64,000 nucleotides of DNA from Bacteroidota bacterium (GTDB taxonomy: Bacteria > Bacteroidota > Bacteroidia > AKYH767-A > OLB10). A program made the position numbers and the translations under genes. Each line of letters opens with the position of its first letter. Position 1 is the stretch's first letter. This document shows, one piece after another, positions 36,730 to 45,217 of the stretch. The notes beneath the pieces are model-generated. The model was given only the letters and a program-made list of their open reading frames with translations, searched no databases and was not told the DNA's origin. The DNA lies in assembly GCA_016714535.1 (NCBI GenBank), contig JADKDR010000013.1, positions 100,141-164,140 of the forward strand, read 5' to 3'.

Positions 36730-38103
36730 ATGATGAGAAAATTGAATTTATTAATTGCAATGTTTGCCATTGTAACCGTATGCAAAGCGCAGTTAAGCCC
36801 GGCCATAACAAGTTGGCTGCAAAACACTACACAAACGGGCACCTACTATATGGCAGGGAATAGTATTGCACAATCAAATGGAATTTTAGTAAACTGTCAG
36901 TTAGTTGAATACTCTGCTAATAATGTTTATATACATACTACAGGTGTGCCGGCCTATCCAACAGGCCCATTTTTAGATGGCAACCCTTCGGTTGCAAGTA
37001 ATCAGAATGCAATTTTCAAATTTCCGTTAGCTCCTGTGCAAAATACAGGGCAACCAAACCCAACCACACCGGGTAATATTGGTGTATTAATTAATGGTGT
37101 AGCCATGTTTGACTATCGGGATGGCGTGGCATGGAATCCCAATTCCAGCGCACTATGTGGAGGGCCCGGTAATCCTCCCTGTCCAGGTGGAATGGGAGTA
37201 GTAATGGATTGGAACAGAGATGCTGTGCCTGCAGAGATGGATGGCTTCGATTGTTCGAAAGCGCATCCTGCCATGGGCAATTATCATCATCATCAAAATC
37301 CTTCGGCCTTCAAGTGGGATATTAATATTTTATCTACCGTATGTAATTTATATGATGCGGATGGTTTATACTCAATAAACAGTGCAATGCACTCGCCTCT
37401 TATTGGTTTTGCGTATGATGGGTTTCCAATTTATGGAGCTTATGGTTATAAAAATGCAAATGGTACAGGTGGCATAGAGCGCATACGCTCTGGTTATCAA
37501 TTGCGCAATATTACTGTACGTAATATCGACCCCAATGGCAATACTGTTTCGGCCGGACCCAATGTTAGTGCCACGTATCCACTTGGTTATTTTAAAGAAG
37601 ATTATGAGTTCATAGCACATCCTAATCAAGAAGAATATTTAGACACACACAATGGTAGGTTTTGTATTACTCCTGAATATCCTTTGGGCACGTACTGTTA
37701 TTTTGCTACCGTAGATTCAAATTGGAATTCGGCATATCCATATTTTGTAGGCCCTACATTTTATGGGGTACATGCCAATAGAAAGGTAACTGTCGTAAAC
37801 GAACTAACCACCGTTTATTCACCAACAATAGGTATTAAGGATGACGATGAAAATAAATTGATGGTACGAGTATCGCCAAATCCTTCAAGCGAATTTATTG
37901 TGATACAAGTAATAGGATTAAATCGCGAAGCATTGCAGGTAGCATTATATGATGCAAGTGGAAAATTAATTTCAACAAGTAGCATCAATGCAGGTGCAAC
38001 CAATACATTTATTGATGCAAGAACAATATATGCCGGCAACTATATTGTTAAAGTAACCGGACAACGCAGTAGTGTTTCGCAACAAATTACGATTGTAAAG
38101 TAA
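36730..38103 (+). CDS. YHYH-domain secreted protein with T9SS sorting domain
   Basis: A 457-aa exported protein. After a signal peptide (LLIAMFAIVTVCKAQ) the YHYH domain runs from about residue 55 to 330: VYIHTTGVPAYPTGPF, MDGFDCSKAHPAMGNYHHHQNPSAFK with the His cluster at 186-188, then HSPLIGFAYDGFPIYGAYGY, RIRSGYQLR, and FKEDYEFIAHPNQEEYLDTHNGRFCITPEYPLGTYCYF. The clustered His and Cys suggest metal binding. A type A sorting domain (VSPNPSSEFIVIQV, then YAGNYIVKVTG) follows, so it is sent to the outer surface. It lies 17 bp after the mbnH-like gene and completes the operon. Confidence 0.88.
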   Translation: MMRKLNLLIAMFAIVTVCKAQLSPAITSWLQNTTQTGTYYMAGNSIAQSNGILVNCQLVEYSANNVYIHTTGVPAYPTGPFLDGNPSVASNQNAIFKFPLAPVQNTGQPNPTTPGNIGVLINGVAMFDYRDGVAWNPNSSALCGGPGNPPCPGGMGVVMDWNRDAVPAEMDGFDCSKAHPAMGNYHHHQNPSAFKWDINILSTVCNLYDADGLYSINSAMHSPLIGFAYDGFPIYGAYGYKNANGTGGIERIRSGYQLRNITVRNIDPNGNTVSAGPNVSATYPLGYFKEDYEFIAHPNQEEYLDTHNGRFCITPEYPLGTYCYFATVDSNWNSAYPYFVGPTFYGVHANRKVTVVNELTTVYSPTIGIKDDDENKLMVRVSPNPSSEFIVIQVIGLNREALQVALYDASGKLISTSSINAGATNTFIDARTIYAGNYIVKVTGQRSSVSQQITIVK

Positions 38104-38125
38104 AGTAGTGAAATGGATTCATAAA

Positions 38126-38192
38126 TCACATCTTCACCACCCGCTTCACACCAACCAAATTCTCACAATCAAATAGTCTGAGTAAATAATTT
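38126..38192 (-). pseudogene. Relic of a T9SS C-terminal domain
   Basis: The minus strand reads NYLLRLFDCENLVGVKRVVKM and a stop, clearly homologous to the last residues of the two neighbouring T9SS genes (NYLLKVFDSDVLLGVERVVKMQ at 24.6 kb; LLKLFDENNLLGVKRAVKMK at 38.3 kb), but nothing upstream is in frame. It is the tail of a lost paralogue. Confidence 0.75.
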
Positions 38193-38193
38193 A

Positions 38194-38246
38194 GCCATCG
38201 CGCACCCCCGGCCCCTGAAGGGGAGCCTTCCGCACGGTTTTGCACA
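38194..38246. repeat. Short GC-rich repeat, copy 1
   Basis: GCCATCGCGCACCCCCGGCC, then CCTGAAGGGGAGCC, then CCGCACGGTTTTG. It contains a CCCCTGAAGGGG-like palindrome, is much more GC-rich than its surroundings, and directly abuts the sorting-domain relic. The second copy is at 41115-41166. Confidence 0.55.
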
Positions 38247-38278
38247 AGCTTATCTTTTGAATTATCATTTTTAACTTC

Positions 38279-40347
38279 TTATTTCATCTTCACCGCCCGC
38301 TTTACACCAAGTAAATTATTTTCATCAAACAGCTTCAACAAATAATTTCCTGCACTCAATCCTTGCAGATTAATTTGTGTGTTGGTTGCATTTAGTTTTT
38401 GAGTTAGCAATTCCTTTCCCAGCATATCGTGCAATGCAATTATACAATTGCTACTTGCCAAATTTGTTGTGATGGTGATAAAATCATTGGTGGGATTTGG
38501 GGCTACCATGAAATAAATATTGCCCTCTAATAAATTTACTCCCAGGCAATTGTCAACCCACACACTATCCGTTGCAGCATTGCTGCAACTGTTACTATCC
38601 AAATATACGTAGTAAAAGTAATTCCAACCTGTGGCAACAGCACTTGGGTCAAAGGTGAGGCCGGTGAGGCCGTTGCCTGTGAGGGTGCCACCGAGCGGGT
38701 TTGGTGGGTTTATAGTTTGTAAGCCGGCATTTTTACAAAGTGTGTCCATCGCAAATGCATTGAATATAATTTGCGGATTAGGATTTACTATCGCCAAAAT
38801 TACATCACTTCCCATGCAACCATTCGCATCGGTTACTGTAACTGTATACGTTGCACTGCTGTTTGTAAACATGGTTTGAGTGCTTGTACCGTTGTTCCAC
38901 AAATAATTTGTAAAACCTGCACCGCCATCTAACACCAAACTTGCACAAGCTATGGTGTCGTTGCCAAGATTTACCACCGGTAAGGCATTTATTGTCAGAT
39001 TATAAAAAGTAGTATCGCTGAATGGCGGCACCAAATTTGTCCGGATAAGTTGAGCTGTATAGTTTCCGGTGGACGTGTAAACATGCGAGGTTGTTGCCGA
39101 ATACGATACATTGAGTGGCCCGGATGCGGGGTCATCAAAATTCCACTCAAATGAAACATAGTTTATGGAATCATTTGCACTAAAGTTCGTGGCATCGCCA
39201 AAGCAAAACTTTTCGATACCAATAGAACGATAAGCACTTTGGTTCAAATTAGGAAGACCATATTGACATAATTTTCCTAGTAGATATATTCCACTATCTA
39301 CATAATTGCAACCAAACCCAACAATGTTTGGGTTGTTCACCACAGACAACCAATCGCTAGTATTGTGAGCGATATATATTTTGCCATTGGGTGCAAGTTG
39401 TATGCCCCCTAAAGAGAAACCCCCCATGGTTGTTGCAGGTATATCAATTCGCGAGGCGTTTATAGTAACCGAATTGCCAGAGGATAAATCCCACTGAAAA
39501 AGTTTGACAAAATTTGATGACGAGCCATATAACACATGACCATTTGGCGAAAACTCCACTCCATAAGCTCCTTCGTTAGAGCCTGTAGAATTTAACGTTA
39601 TTGGATTTGTAAGTATTCCTGTCAACGAATCGAAATCAAAAACATAAAAAAAATCGGGTTCATATACAGCCATTGCAACACGATTACCCTGAGGAGAAAA
39701 TTTTAAATAACCTAGACTATTTAAATTAGCAGTATTGAATACTGGGCCAACATTCGATATTACAGGAACAGGATTCAATCCGGCAGCTGTAAGCAAATAA
39801 GCTACAAATTCATTTCCGATGCTTGCATGCGATAATATCCATATATCAGTGCCATTGCCATGAGTAATTGCATTAATCCGCTCTGTGGTAGGAGTGTAGA
39901 GAATCTGATTTTTTAAAATGACACTCCCCAAACCACCATTGGAGCTCATATCAACAATATTATATTGAAATCCTGTAACATAGTTTTCTGGACCTGCAGT
40001 GAAAATATAGTACATTGTATTCGAGCCCCCGGCTTCTTCACTATACATGCCGATTGTGTGGTGGTTTCATCACCTTCAAGTCCGGTGCCATTTGCCATGG
40101 GCACATGGTTTTTATTCCATACGGTATATCCATTGGTGTAAAAAAGAATATTTCCATTGTCATCGGATATACTGCTGCAGCCTTCTAACTGGTCCATAGC
40201 GCTATTTGTAATTGCAACTGACGCACCGTCATTAAAATCGAGACCAGCCTTGTTACCAAAATACCATGTATTTGCATATTTCTGTGCATGTATTATTTGA
40301 CAGGTCGACAAACAAATTATTGCGAGTAAGCGTAGGTGTTTTTTCAT
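38279..40347 (-). CDS. T9SS beta-propeller surface protein, frameshifted
   Basis: Secreted protein of about 690 aa. Signal peptide MKKHLRLLAIICLSTCQIIHAQ, then the common Bacteroidota start YANTWYFGNKAGLDFNDG, then GCSSISDDNGNILFYTNGYTVWNKNH, a propeller of WD40-like blades (LKFSPQGNRVAMAVYEPDFFYVFDFD, VEFSPNGHVLYGSS, LAPNGKIYIAH), a PKD domain (FEWNFDDPASGPLNVSYSATTSHVYTS), an Ig-like module shared with the two LRR genes, and a type A sorting domain. The frame breaks at C5 40026-40030 (G5 in the gene); adding one G joins IVKKPGGSNTMYYIFTAGPEN. A T9SS cargo; ligand unknown. Confidence 0.82.
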
Positions 40348-40442
40348 ATTAAATCAGGTGTTGTGCATACTAAAATAAAATAACGATTTCTTTATTCCAA
40401 AAGTAATATATATTTCGATAGGTTTTCAATTTGATTTTGTTT

Positions 40443-40450
40443 TACATTTG
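40443..40450 (+). promoter_or_regulatory. -7 element of the DUF4160/DUF2442 operon
   Basis: TACATTTG, a perfect TAnnTTTG, 20 bp before the ATG at 40471. It overlaps the upstream TTG start candidate at 40450, so ATG 40471 is the start. No TTG sits at the right distance upstream. Confidence 0.45.
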
Positions 40451-40470
40451 TGGGAAGTTTTTTAAGTGCT

Positions 40471-40782
40471 ATGCCAAAACTTTATGAATATCTCGGAATT
40501 GTTTTTTTGTTTTACAGCGATGAACACTTACCAGTTCATGTACACGCACAATATCAGGACTTTCAAAACAAATTAGCATTTATTTATGAAGATGGTGTTT
40601 TCGTAGGATTAAAAATTAAAAAAGTAAGAGGGTTTAAGGAGCTACCTTTAGCTCAGTTATCCGATGCGAAAATATTTTGTACAGTATATCAAAAGCAAAT
40701 TTTAGAAAAGTGGAACGATTTCTTTATCTTGAAAAAGAAGATAAAATCTGAAAAAATAACAAAGAAAATAAAAGGAGTATGA
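40471..40782 (+). CDS. DUF4160 domain protein
   Basis: A 103-aa cytoplasmic protein of the DUF4160 family: MPKLYEYLGIVFLFYSDEHLPVHVHAQYQDFQNKLAF, with the family's HxPxHVHA motif (His-Leu-Pro-Val-His-Val-His), then KKVRGFKELPLAQLSDAKIFCTVYQKQILEKWNDFF and a Lys-rich tail. The stop overlaps the next start by 4 bp, the standard arrangement with DUF2442. Such pairs are listed as putative toxin-antitoxin modules, but activity has not been firmly shown, so this is family-level inference. Confidence 0.85.
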   Translation: MPKLYEYLGIVFLFYSDEHLPVHVHAQYQDFQNKLAFIYEDGVFVGLKIKKVRGFKELPLAQLSDAKIFCTVYQKQILEKWNDFFILKKKIKSEKITKKIKGV

Positions 40783-41030
40783 AAATTATAAATATAATTG
40801 ATGCCATATATAAAGAAGGTTATAAATTGCAATTAACCTTCAATGATAAGAAAGTACGGGTAGTGGATTTCGAGAAATTTTTAAAAACGAAGCCTCATCC
40901 TCAATACAATAAATACAATAAAATTAGCAACTTCAAGAAATTCAAAATTGAATGGGGTAATGTGGTATGGGGTAAGAATTGGGATTTGATTTTTCCGGTT
41001 GACCAATTATACCGTGGCAAAATCTTGTAA
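40779..41030 (+). CDS. DUF2442 domain protein
   Basis: An 83-aa protein of the DUF2442 family (NE0471 N-terminal-like fold): IIDAIYKEGYKLQLTFNDKKVRVVDFEKFL, then ISNFKKFKIEWGNVVWGKNWDLIFPVDQLY, matching the conserved strand pattern and the WGxxVVWxxxxDLxP signature near the C-terminus. Translation is coupled to the DUF4160 gene by an ATGA overlap. It is the presumed partner of that protein. Confidence 0.85.
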   Translation: MKIINIIDAIYKEGYKLQLTFNDKKVRVVDFEKFLKTKPHPQYNKYNKISNFKKFKIEWGNVVWGKNWDLIFPVDQLYRGKIL

Positions 41031-41084
41031 AAATTATTTCATTTAATAACATCCTTACTACTGAATTCAATTCTATTAAATTTC

Positions 41085-41120
41085 CTGTTTCAAATACTTT
41101 AGAGTAAATAATTTGCCATC
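41085..41120 (-). pseudogene. Second sorting-domain relic
   Basis: The minus strand reads GCAAATTATTTACTC then, after a shift, AAAGTATTTGAAACAGG, which corresponds to ANYLL and KVFETG of the same sorting domain. It is out of frame and too short to function. Confidence 0.45.
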
Positions 41121-41166
41121 GCTCACCCCTTCCCTAAAGGGCGCAGCCGCACGGTCTTGAACAGAC
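41115..41166. repeat. Short GC-rich repeat, copy 2
   Basis: GCCATCGCTCACCCCTTCCC, then TAAAGGG, then CCGCACGGTCTTG: the same beginning, palindromic centre and end as copy 1 (38194-38246), again joined to a sorting-domain relic at the same position in that sequence. Confidence 0.55.
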
Positions 41167-41211
41167 ATTTTTTTAGCACTTGCCTTTTTTAATTTGCCTT
41201 TTTGATTGCTT

Positions 41212-44124
41212 TTATTTTCCTATTTCACTCTCACCAATCGCTTCATCAACCCACACACTATCCGTTGCAGCATTGCTGCAACTGTTACTATCCATATATA
41301 CGTAGTAAAAGTAATTCCAGCCTGTGGCAACTGCACTTGGGTCAAAAGTGAGACCGGTTAATCCATTGCCTGTAAGTGTGCCTCCAAGCGGGTTTGGCGG
41401 GTTTATGGTTTGTATGCCGGCATTTTTGCAAAGTGTGTCTATTACAAAAGCATTAAATATTATTTGTGGATTGGGATTTATGGTGGCCACAATTACATCA
41501 TTCGCCTTGCATCCATTTGCATCTGTTACGGTAACAGTATACGCTGCACTGTTGGTGGCAATTATGGTTTGTGTGCTTGCGCCTGTGTTCCATAAATAAT
41601 TTGTAAAACCTGTGCCGCCATCTAAAACCAAACCTGCACATGCTGTTGTATCGTTGCCAAGTGTGGGTTGCGGCAAATCGTTTACAGTTATGTTGTAGTA
41701 TGTTTTCGATAAACAGTATTGCGTTTTTATTACCACTTTAATTATGTGTGTGCCAAGGCCAATATTAGAAATAGCAACCGAATCGCCATTTGCAGAAAGT
41801 ACATTGTCTACATACCATTTTATATTGTTGTATGGATAATGCAATTCCATTGCAGCAAAGAGAGTATCGTTTTTACAAAGTGATGTTTTTGCAAACCAGG
41901 CATTGGCAATCAAATTATCGCAATCGGTCAATGTATCGGTTACGGTATTGGTTTGCACAGGAGGATTAAAATCAAAATAAATAAAACTTGTGTTGTTTAC
42001 TGTTGTGCCAAGTGGCAAACTATCGTGCAACTTTATACTAAACTGCACATAGCCATGACTGTTGGGTTCGTCATTTGTGCTATCAGGCAAGTTGATATTT
42101 GGAAAATTGAAACGTAAATTATTTCCTATCAGTTGCACTTGCGGTTGGTGCGAATAAGCCAACAACTCAAACGTGCTTGCATCAAGCGCAGCATTAAGTG
42201 TATCCATCACATATATATGTTGTGCAGGTGCATTGCCTGTATTTTGAAATTGTATGGTGTAGGTGAGTTTACCATCGGCATTTTCTATTCTATCAATTGG
42301 ATAAACCGATTGTGAATTTGGGTCATAACTATTTACAACTGTAAAGCAATGTGTGAGTGTGTTGTTTGCAGGAATGTTGTCGCCTATGGTTGGTGTTACA
42401 TTTACCTCAAAACAAACTTGTTGGCCAAGTTGTGCAAGCGTATCCGTTTGCACTTGTATTTGAAAATCATTATCAAAATCAACCAAACCAAAATCTGCAA
42501 TTGTGTACGTGAGGGTATCGCCATTTAAGGTTGGTGTGAGTGCGCCATTAACTGTGACTATATACGATGCCGGGCCGGTGATAATTATTTGCACCGCACC
42601 ACTTGTGCCTGCGGCACAATGAAGGCCGTAATGATTGCTAATATCTCCGGCAAATATTTTTACATTAGCAAAGTTGGCAGGGCGGAAGATGCCGGAATCG
42701 CGCAACACGGTTTTTACACCTACATCAAAGCCGGGTTTACAGCCGAGAGCAAAATTATTATTTTCATTTTGCAGATTGTTACTTTCAATATACGCTGTAT
42801 CGTAAAAAGTGGAAGGGCAAACCACTAAAAGTGCTAAATTAGTTGTATCAACTTCTATAGTATATAATCCTGTATCCGTATCAAAGGAATAAACTCCTTC
42901 AAAATTGGTGAAAGTGCTTTGCTCTATGAAACCATCAGAATACAAGTTCAATTTTATGTTTGAGTATTTTGGTTCGGGACCATTCGAAATGCAATTGGAA
43001 TTTGTATCAGCATAAACGTTCCCACTTATATTCCAGTATGAGGGGCAACCATCAGAATTGAATATGTTGCAAAGTGGAAGTGTTGAAAGTGGTGGATTGC
43101 TATTTGTAACATTGCCATAATTGGGAATACATTGGATACCGGTATTAGTGAAATTAAAATCATAAATCGCATTTAGCTTAGGCAGGCAATACAAATTGGG
43201 GTTGTTATTGCAATATAAATAATACAACGAGTCGGGCAAAGCAGGCAGGCTTGTGAGTTGGTTGTTATCGCAATATAAATAAGTCAATGAATTTGGCAAG
43301 GTTGGCAGGCTTGTGAGTTGGTTGTTATAGCAATGTAAATCAGTCAAAGAATTTGGCAATGTTGGCAGGCTTGTTAATTGGTTGTTATAGCAATGTAAAT
43401 CAGTCAAAGAATTTGGCAATGTTGGCAGGCTGGTTAATTGGTTGTTGCTGCAACCTAAATTAGTCAATGAATTTGGCAAGGTTGGCAGGCTTGTTAATTG
43501 GTTGTTATCGCAATATAAATAAGTCAATGAATTTGGCAATGTTGGCAGGCTTGTTAATTGATTGTCATAGCAATCTAAAAAAGTCAATGAATTTGGCAAG
43601 GTTGGCAGGTTTGTGAGTTGGTTGTGGCTGCAATATAAATATGTTAAAGAACTTGGCAAGGTTGGCAGACTTGTGAGTTGGTTGAAGAAGCAATCTAAAT
43701 ATGTCAAAGAATTTGGCAAGTTAGGCAGGCTTGTTAATTGGTTGTAAGAGCAATATAAATAAGTCAAATTATCAAAATATTGTATCCCAGTTAAATCACT
43801 TATATTTTTATTTGAAAAAATAACATTCGTAGCATTCACCACCGCCCCACAAGTAGTATCCATCATATTGCCATTCATGCAACCTGCGTAGCCGTTGTTA
43901 TTTAACCATACTACAAAGTTGGTGTCGGGGATGGTTACGTATTGGGCTTGTGTTTTTTGCGTGGTGCAACATAAAAGTAAAATAAAAAGCGCAAAGCGGA
44001 TGAATGATTTGGTGATGTTTTGTTGGCGTGTTAATCGCTTAATAGATTTGAAACCTACCGACACTTCGGTCGGCACAGGCTTGAAGGGGTTTGCGCGCGA
44101 TAATTTTGTAAATGGTTGATTCAT
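41212..44124 (-). CDS. LRR surface protein lacking its T9SS sorting domain
   Basis: A 970-aa paralogue of the protein at 24613-27909: a long basic N-terminus, signal helix FALFILLLCCTTQKTQAQ, YVTIPDTNFVVWLNNNGYAGCMNGNMMDTTC, about ten 20-residue LRRs (LTSLPTLPNSLTYLYCDNNQ type), CNA-B-like, DUF7619-like and Ig-like modules, with long identical runs to the paralogue. It then ends abruptly SVWVDEAIGESEIGK where the other two genes continue about 85 residues into the sorting domain. A relic of that domain lies 100 bp further on, so the end was lost by rearrangement. It should be exported by Sec but not through T9SS. Confidence 0.8.
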   Translation of the reverse strand: MNQPFTKLSRANPFKPVPTEVSVGFKSIKRLTRQQNITKSFIRFALFILLLCCTTQKTQAQYVTIPDTNFVVWLNNNGYAGCMNGNMMDTTCGAVVNATNVIFSNKNISDLTGIQYFDNLTYLYCSYNQLTSLPNLPNSLTYLDCFFNQLTSLPTLPSSLTYLYCSHNQLTNLPTLPNSLTFLDCYDNQLTSLPTLPNSLTYLYCDNNQLTSLPTLPNSLTNLGCSNNQLTSLPTLPNSLTDLHCYNNQLTSLPTLPNSLTDLHCYNNQLTSLPTLPNSLTYLYCDNNQLTSLPALPDSLYYLYCNNNPNLYCLPKLNAIYDFNFTNTGIQCIPNYGNVTNSNPPLSTLPLCNIFNSDGCPSYWNISGNVYADTNSNCISNGPEPKYSNIKLNLYSDGFIEQSTFTNFEGVYSFDTDTGLYTIEVDTTNLALLVVCPSTFYDTAYIESNNLQNENNNFALGCKPGFDVGVKTVLRDSGIFRPANFANVKIFAGDISNHYGLHCAAGTSGAVQIIITGPASYIVTVNGALTPTLNGDTLTYTIADFGLVDFDNDFQIQVQTDTLAQLGQQVCFEVNVTPTIGDNIPANNTLTHCFTVVNSYDPNSQSVYPIDRIENADGKLTYTIQFQNTGNAPAQHIYVMDTLNAALDASTFELLAYSHQPQVQLIGNNLRFNFPNINLPDSTNDEPNSHGYVQFSIKLHDSLPLGTTVNNTSFIYFDFNPPVQTNTVTDTLTDCDNLIANAWFAKTSLCKNDTLFAAMELHYPYNNIKWYVDNVLSANGDSVAISNIGLGTHIIKVVIKTQYCLSKTYYNITVNDLPQPTLGNDTTACAGLVLDGGTGFTNYLWNTGASTQTIIATNSAAYTVTVTDANGCKANDVIVATINPNPQIIFNAFVIDTLCKNAGIQTINPPNPLGGTLTGNGLTGLTFDPSAVATGWNYFYYVYMDSNSCSNAATDSVWVDEAIGESEIGK
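43195..43770 (-). repeat. Tandem 60-bp LRR repeats
   Basis: About ten direct repeats of 60 bp, most differing at under five positions; two adjacent units around 43321-43440 are nearly identical over 120 bp. Confidence 0.85.
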
Positions 44125-44326
44125 ATTTTTTCAATTTTAAAAAGGGTAACGTTTTTTAAAGTGATGTAAATATATTTTTTTTTGGCAACAATCGTGCGAG
44201 AAAGTTTTTGGTTAAATGCCCATGGCATGGATGTTATTTTATGGCTCTAAACAAATTCGTTTTCTAATCTGTGAATCACGATTTTCCTTTTAATATTCGC
44301 ATTAATAAACTAAAAACTAAAATGCA

Positions 44327-44625
44327 CTAAACCAAAAATGCAACATGGCTAAAATCGCAAACAACTATTTCATCCTCCCAATCGTAAGATGCAATTACAT
44401 ACTTTTTTCTAAAATTGATACACAAGTAACCAGCCTCGCGCCATTCTTTATATATGCAGTTTCGATTTCTTATTCTTCTAGCACCAATACTTTCAAAATT
44501 ATAAATACATCATCCACAAATTTCTTTGCTGTGGCAGGCAATCCTTTGTTTTCTAAAAACCACGCTACCTCTGCAATTTTCGATGCAGCTAAATCTGTTA
44601 TTGTTACTTCTCTGCCTTCGCCCAT
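44327..44625 (-). CDS. ParE/RelE-family toxin, frameshifted
   Basis: Type II toxin of the ParE/RelE superfamily. From ATG 44625: MGEGREVTITDLAASKIAEVAWFLENKGLPATAKKFVDDVF, then at an A3 run (44513-44515; T3 in the gene) the frame shifts by one to YNFESIGARRIRNRNCIYKEWREAGYLCINFRKKYVIASYDWEDEIVVCDF and a TAG at 44327. The second half, with CxYKEWR, LCINFRKKYVIA and EIVVCDF, is the diagnostic ParE-like C-terminus. The frameshift could be a read error in a T-run or real inactivation. It overlaps the end of the antitoxin gene by 22 bp. Plus-strand ORFs here are shadows. Confidence 0.7.
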
Positions 44626-44771
44626 TTATCAATCAATTTGTATGAATGAGCCTTACCTTATGCAAGTGTCATTTTTTTTGTTTCTGTTGGCTGCAATTTA
44701 TTTTTTAGTTGCTTATATTCACTTTTCGGTATTACAACGTAATCCTTTTTATCAATTGTTATTACATTCAT
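44604..44771 (-). pseudogene. Antitoxin of the ParE/RelE-type module, internal stop
   Basis: From ATG 44771: MNVITIDKKDYVVIPKSEYKQLKNKLQ, the usual N-terminus of small antitoxins paired with this toxin family. It runs through KKMTLA to a TAA (44658-44660) and then continues in the same frame GKAHSYKLIDKWAKAEK to a stop inside the toxin start. Relatives have Gln where this TAA sits (CAA to TAA), so one substitution truncates it to 37 aa and removes the toxin-binding tail. With both genes damaged the module is probably dead. Confidence 0.65.
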
Positions 44772-44835
44772 AAGATTCAATAGTAATAATTCAAAGATAT
44801 ATACATTTTTGTGAAACACAACACTCACTGTATTC

Positions 44836-44997
44836 ATAAACGCACCCCAACATTTTATTTGTACTATCCGTGCAAGTTGCATAGTCATTGTTGTTTAACC
44901 ATGCTACAAAATAGGGGTCGGGGATGGTATCATATTGGGCTTTGTTTGTATAAAGAAATATACAAGAAAACAGAAGCAGTAGTGCGTGTTATTTCAT
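44836..44997 (-). pseudogene. N-terminal relic of a third LRR surface gene
   Basis: From ATG 44997, with a TAA at codon 3, the frame reads a hydrophobic signal (LLLLFSCIFLYTNKAQ) then YDTIPDPYFVAWLNNNDYATCTD, plainly homologous to YVTIPDTNFVVWLNNNGYAGCMN of the intact LRR genes. Homology stops about 45 codons in, just before the toxin-antitoxin genes. Confidence 0.75.
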
Positions 44998-45156
44998 AAG
45001 ACTGCATGTTAAGTAGTTCGTTAATTTATTGCTGCATTAATAATGCCATTGTAAATGTAGGGAATGGAGCTATTAATTGCAAAAATAGTTGCTTGTTCTC
45101 TGCATTGTAGCGTAATTTATATTGTCCCTAATTTGAAATACACGTCTTCATTAAGT

Positions 45157-45183
45157 AAAAAAGGGAGTGAATAATTCACTCCC
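45157..45183 (-). terminator. Intrinsic terminator of phaC
   Basis: On the minus strand GGGAGTGAA pairs with TTCACTCCC (45183-45175 and 45171-45163, 3-nt loop), followed by six Us. It lies 35 bp after the phaC stop. Confidence 0.85.
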
Positions 45184-45217
45184 TCCCATTTTGTAACTAT
45201 AACAATATACGTTGTTA

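Noticed and set aside
44345..44773. Plus-strand ORF of 142 codons
   Set aside because: It is the antisense shadow of the toxin-antitoxin genes, whose family motifs are clear on the minus strand.
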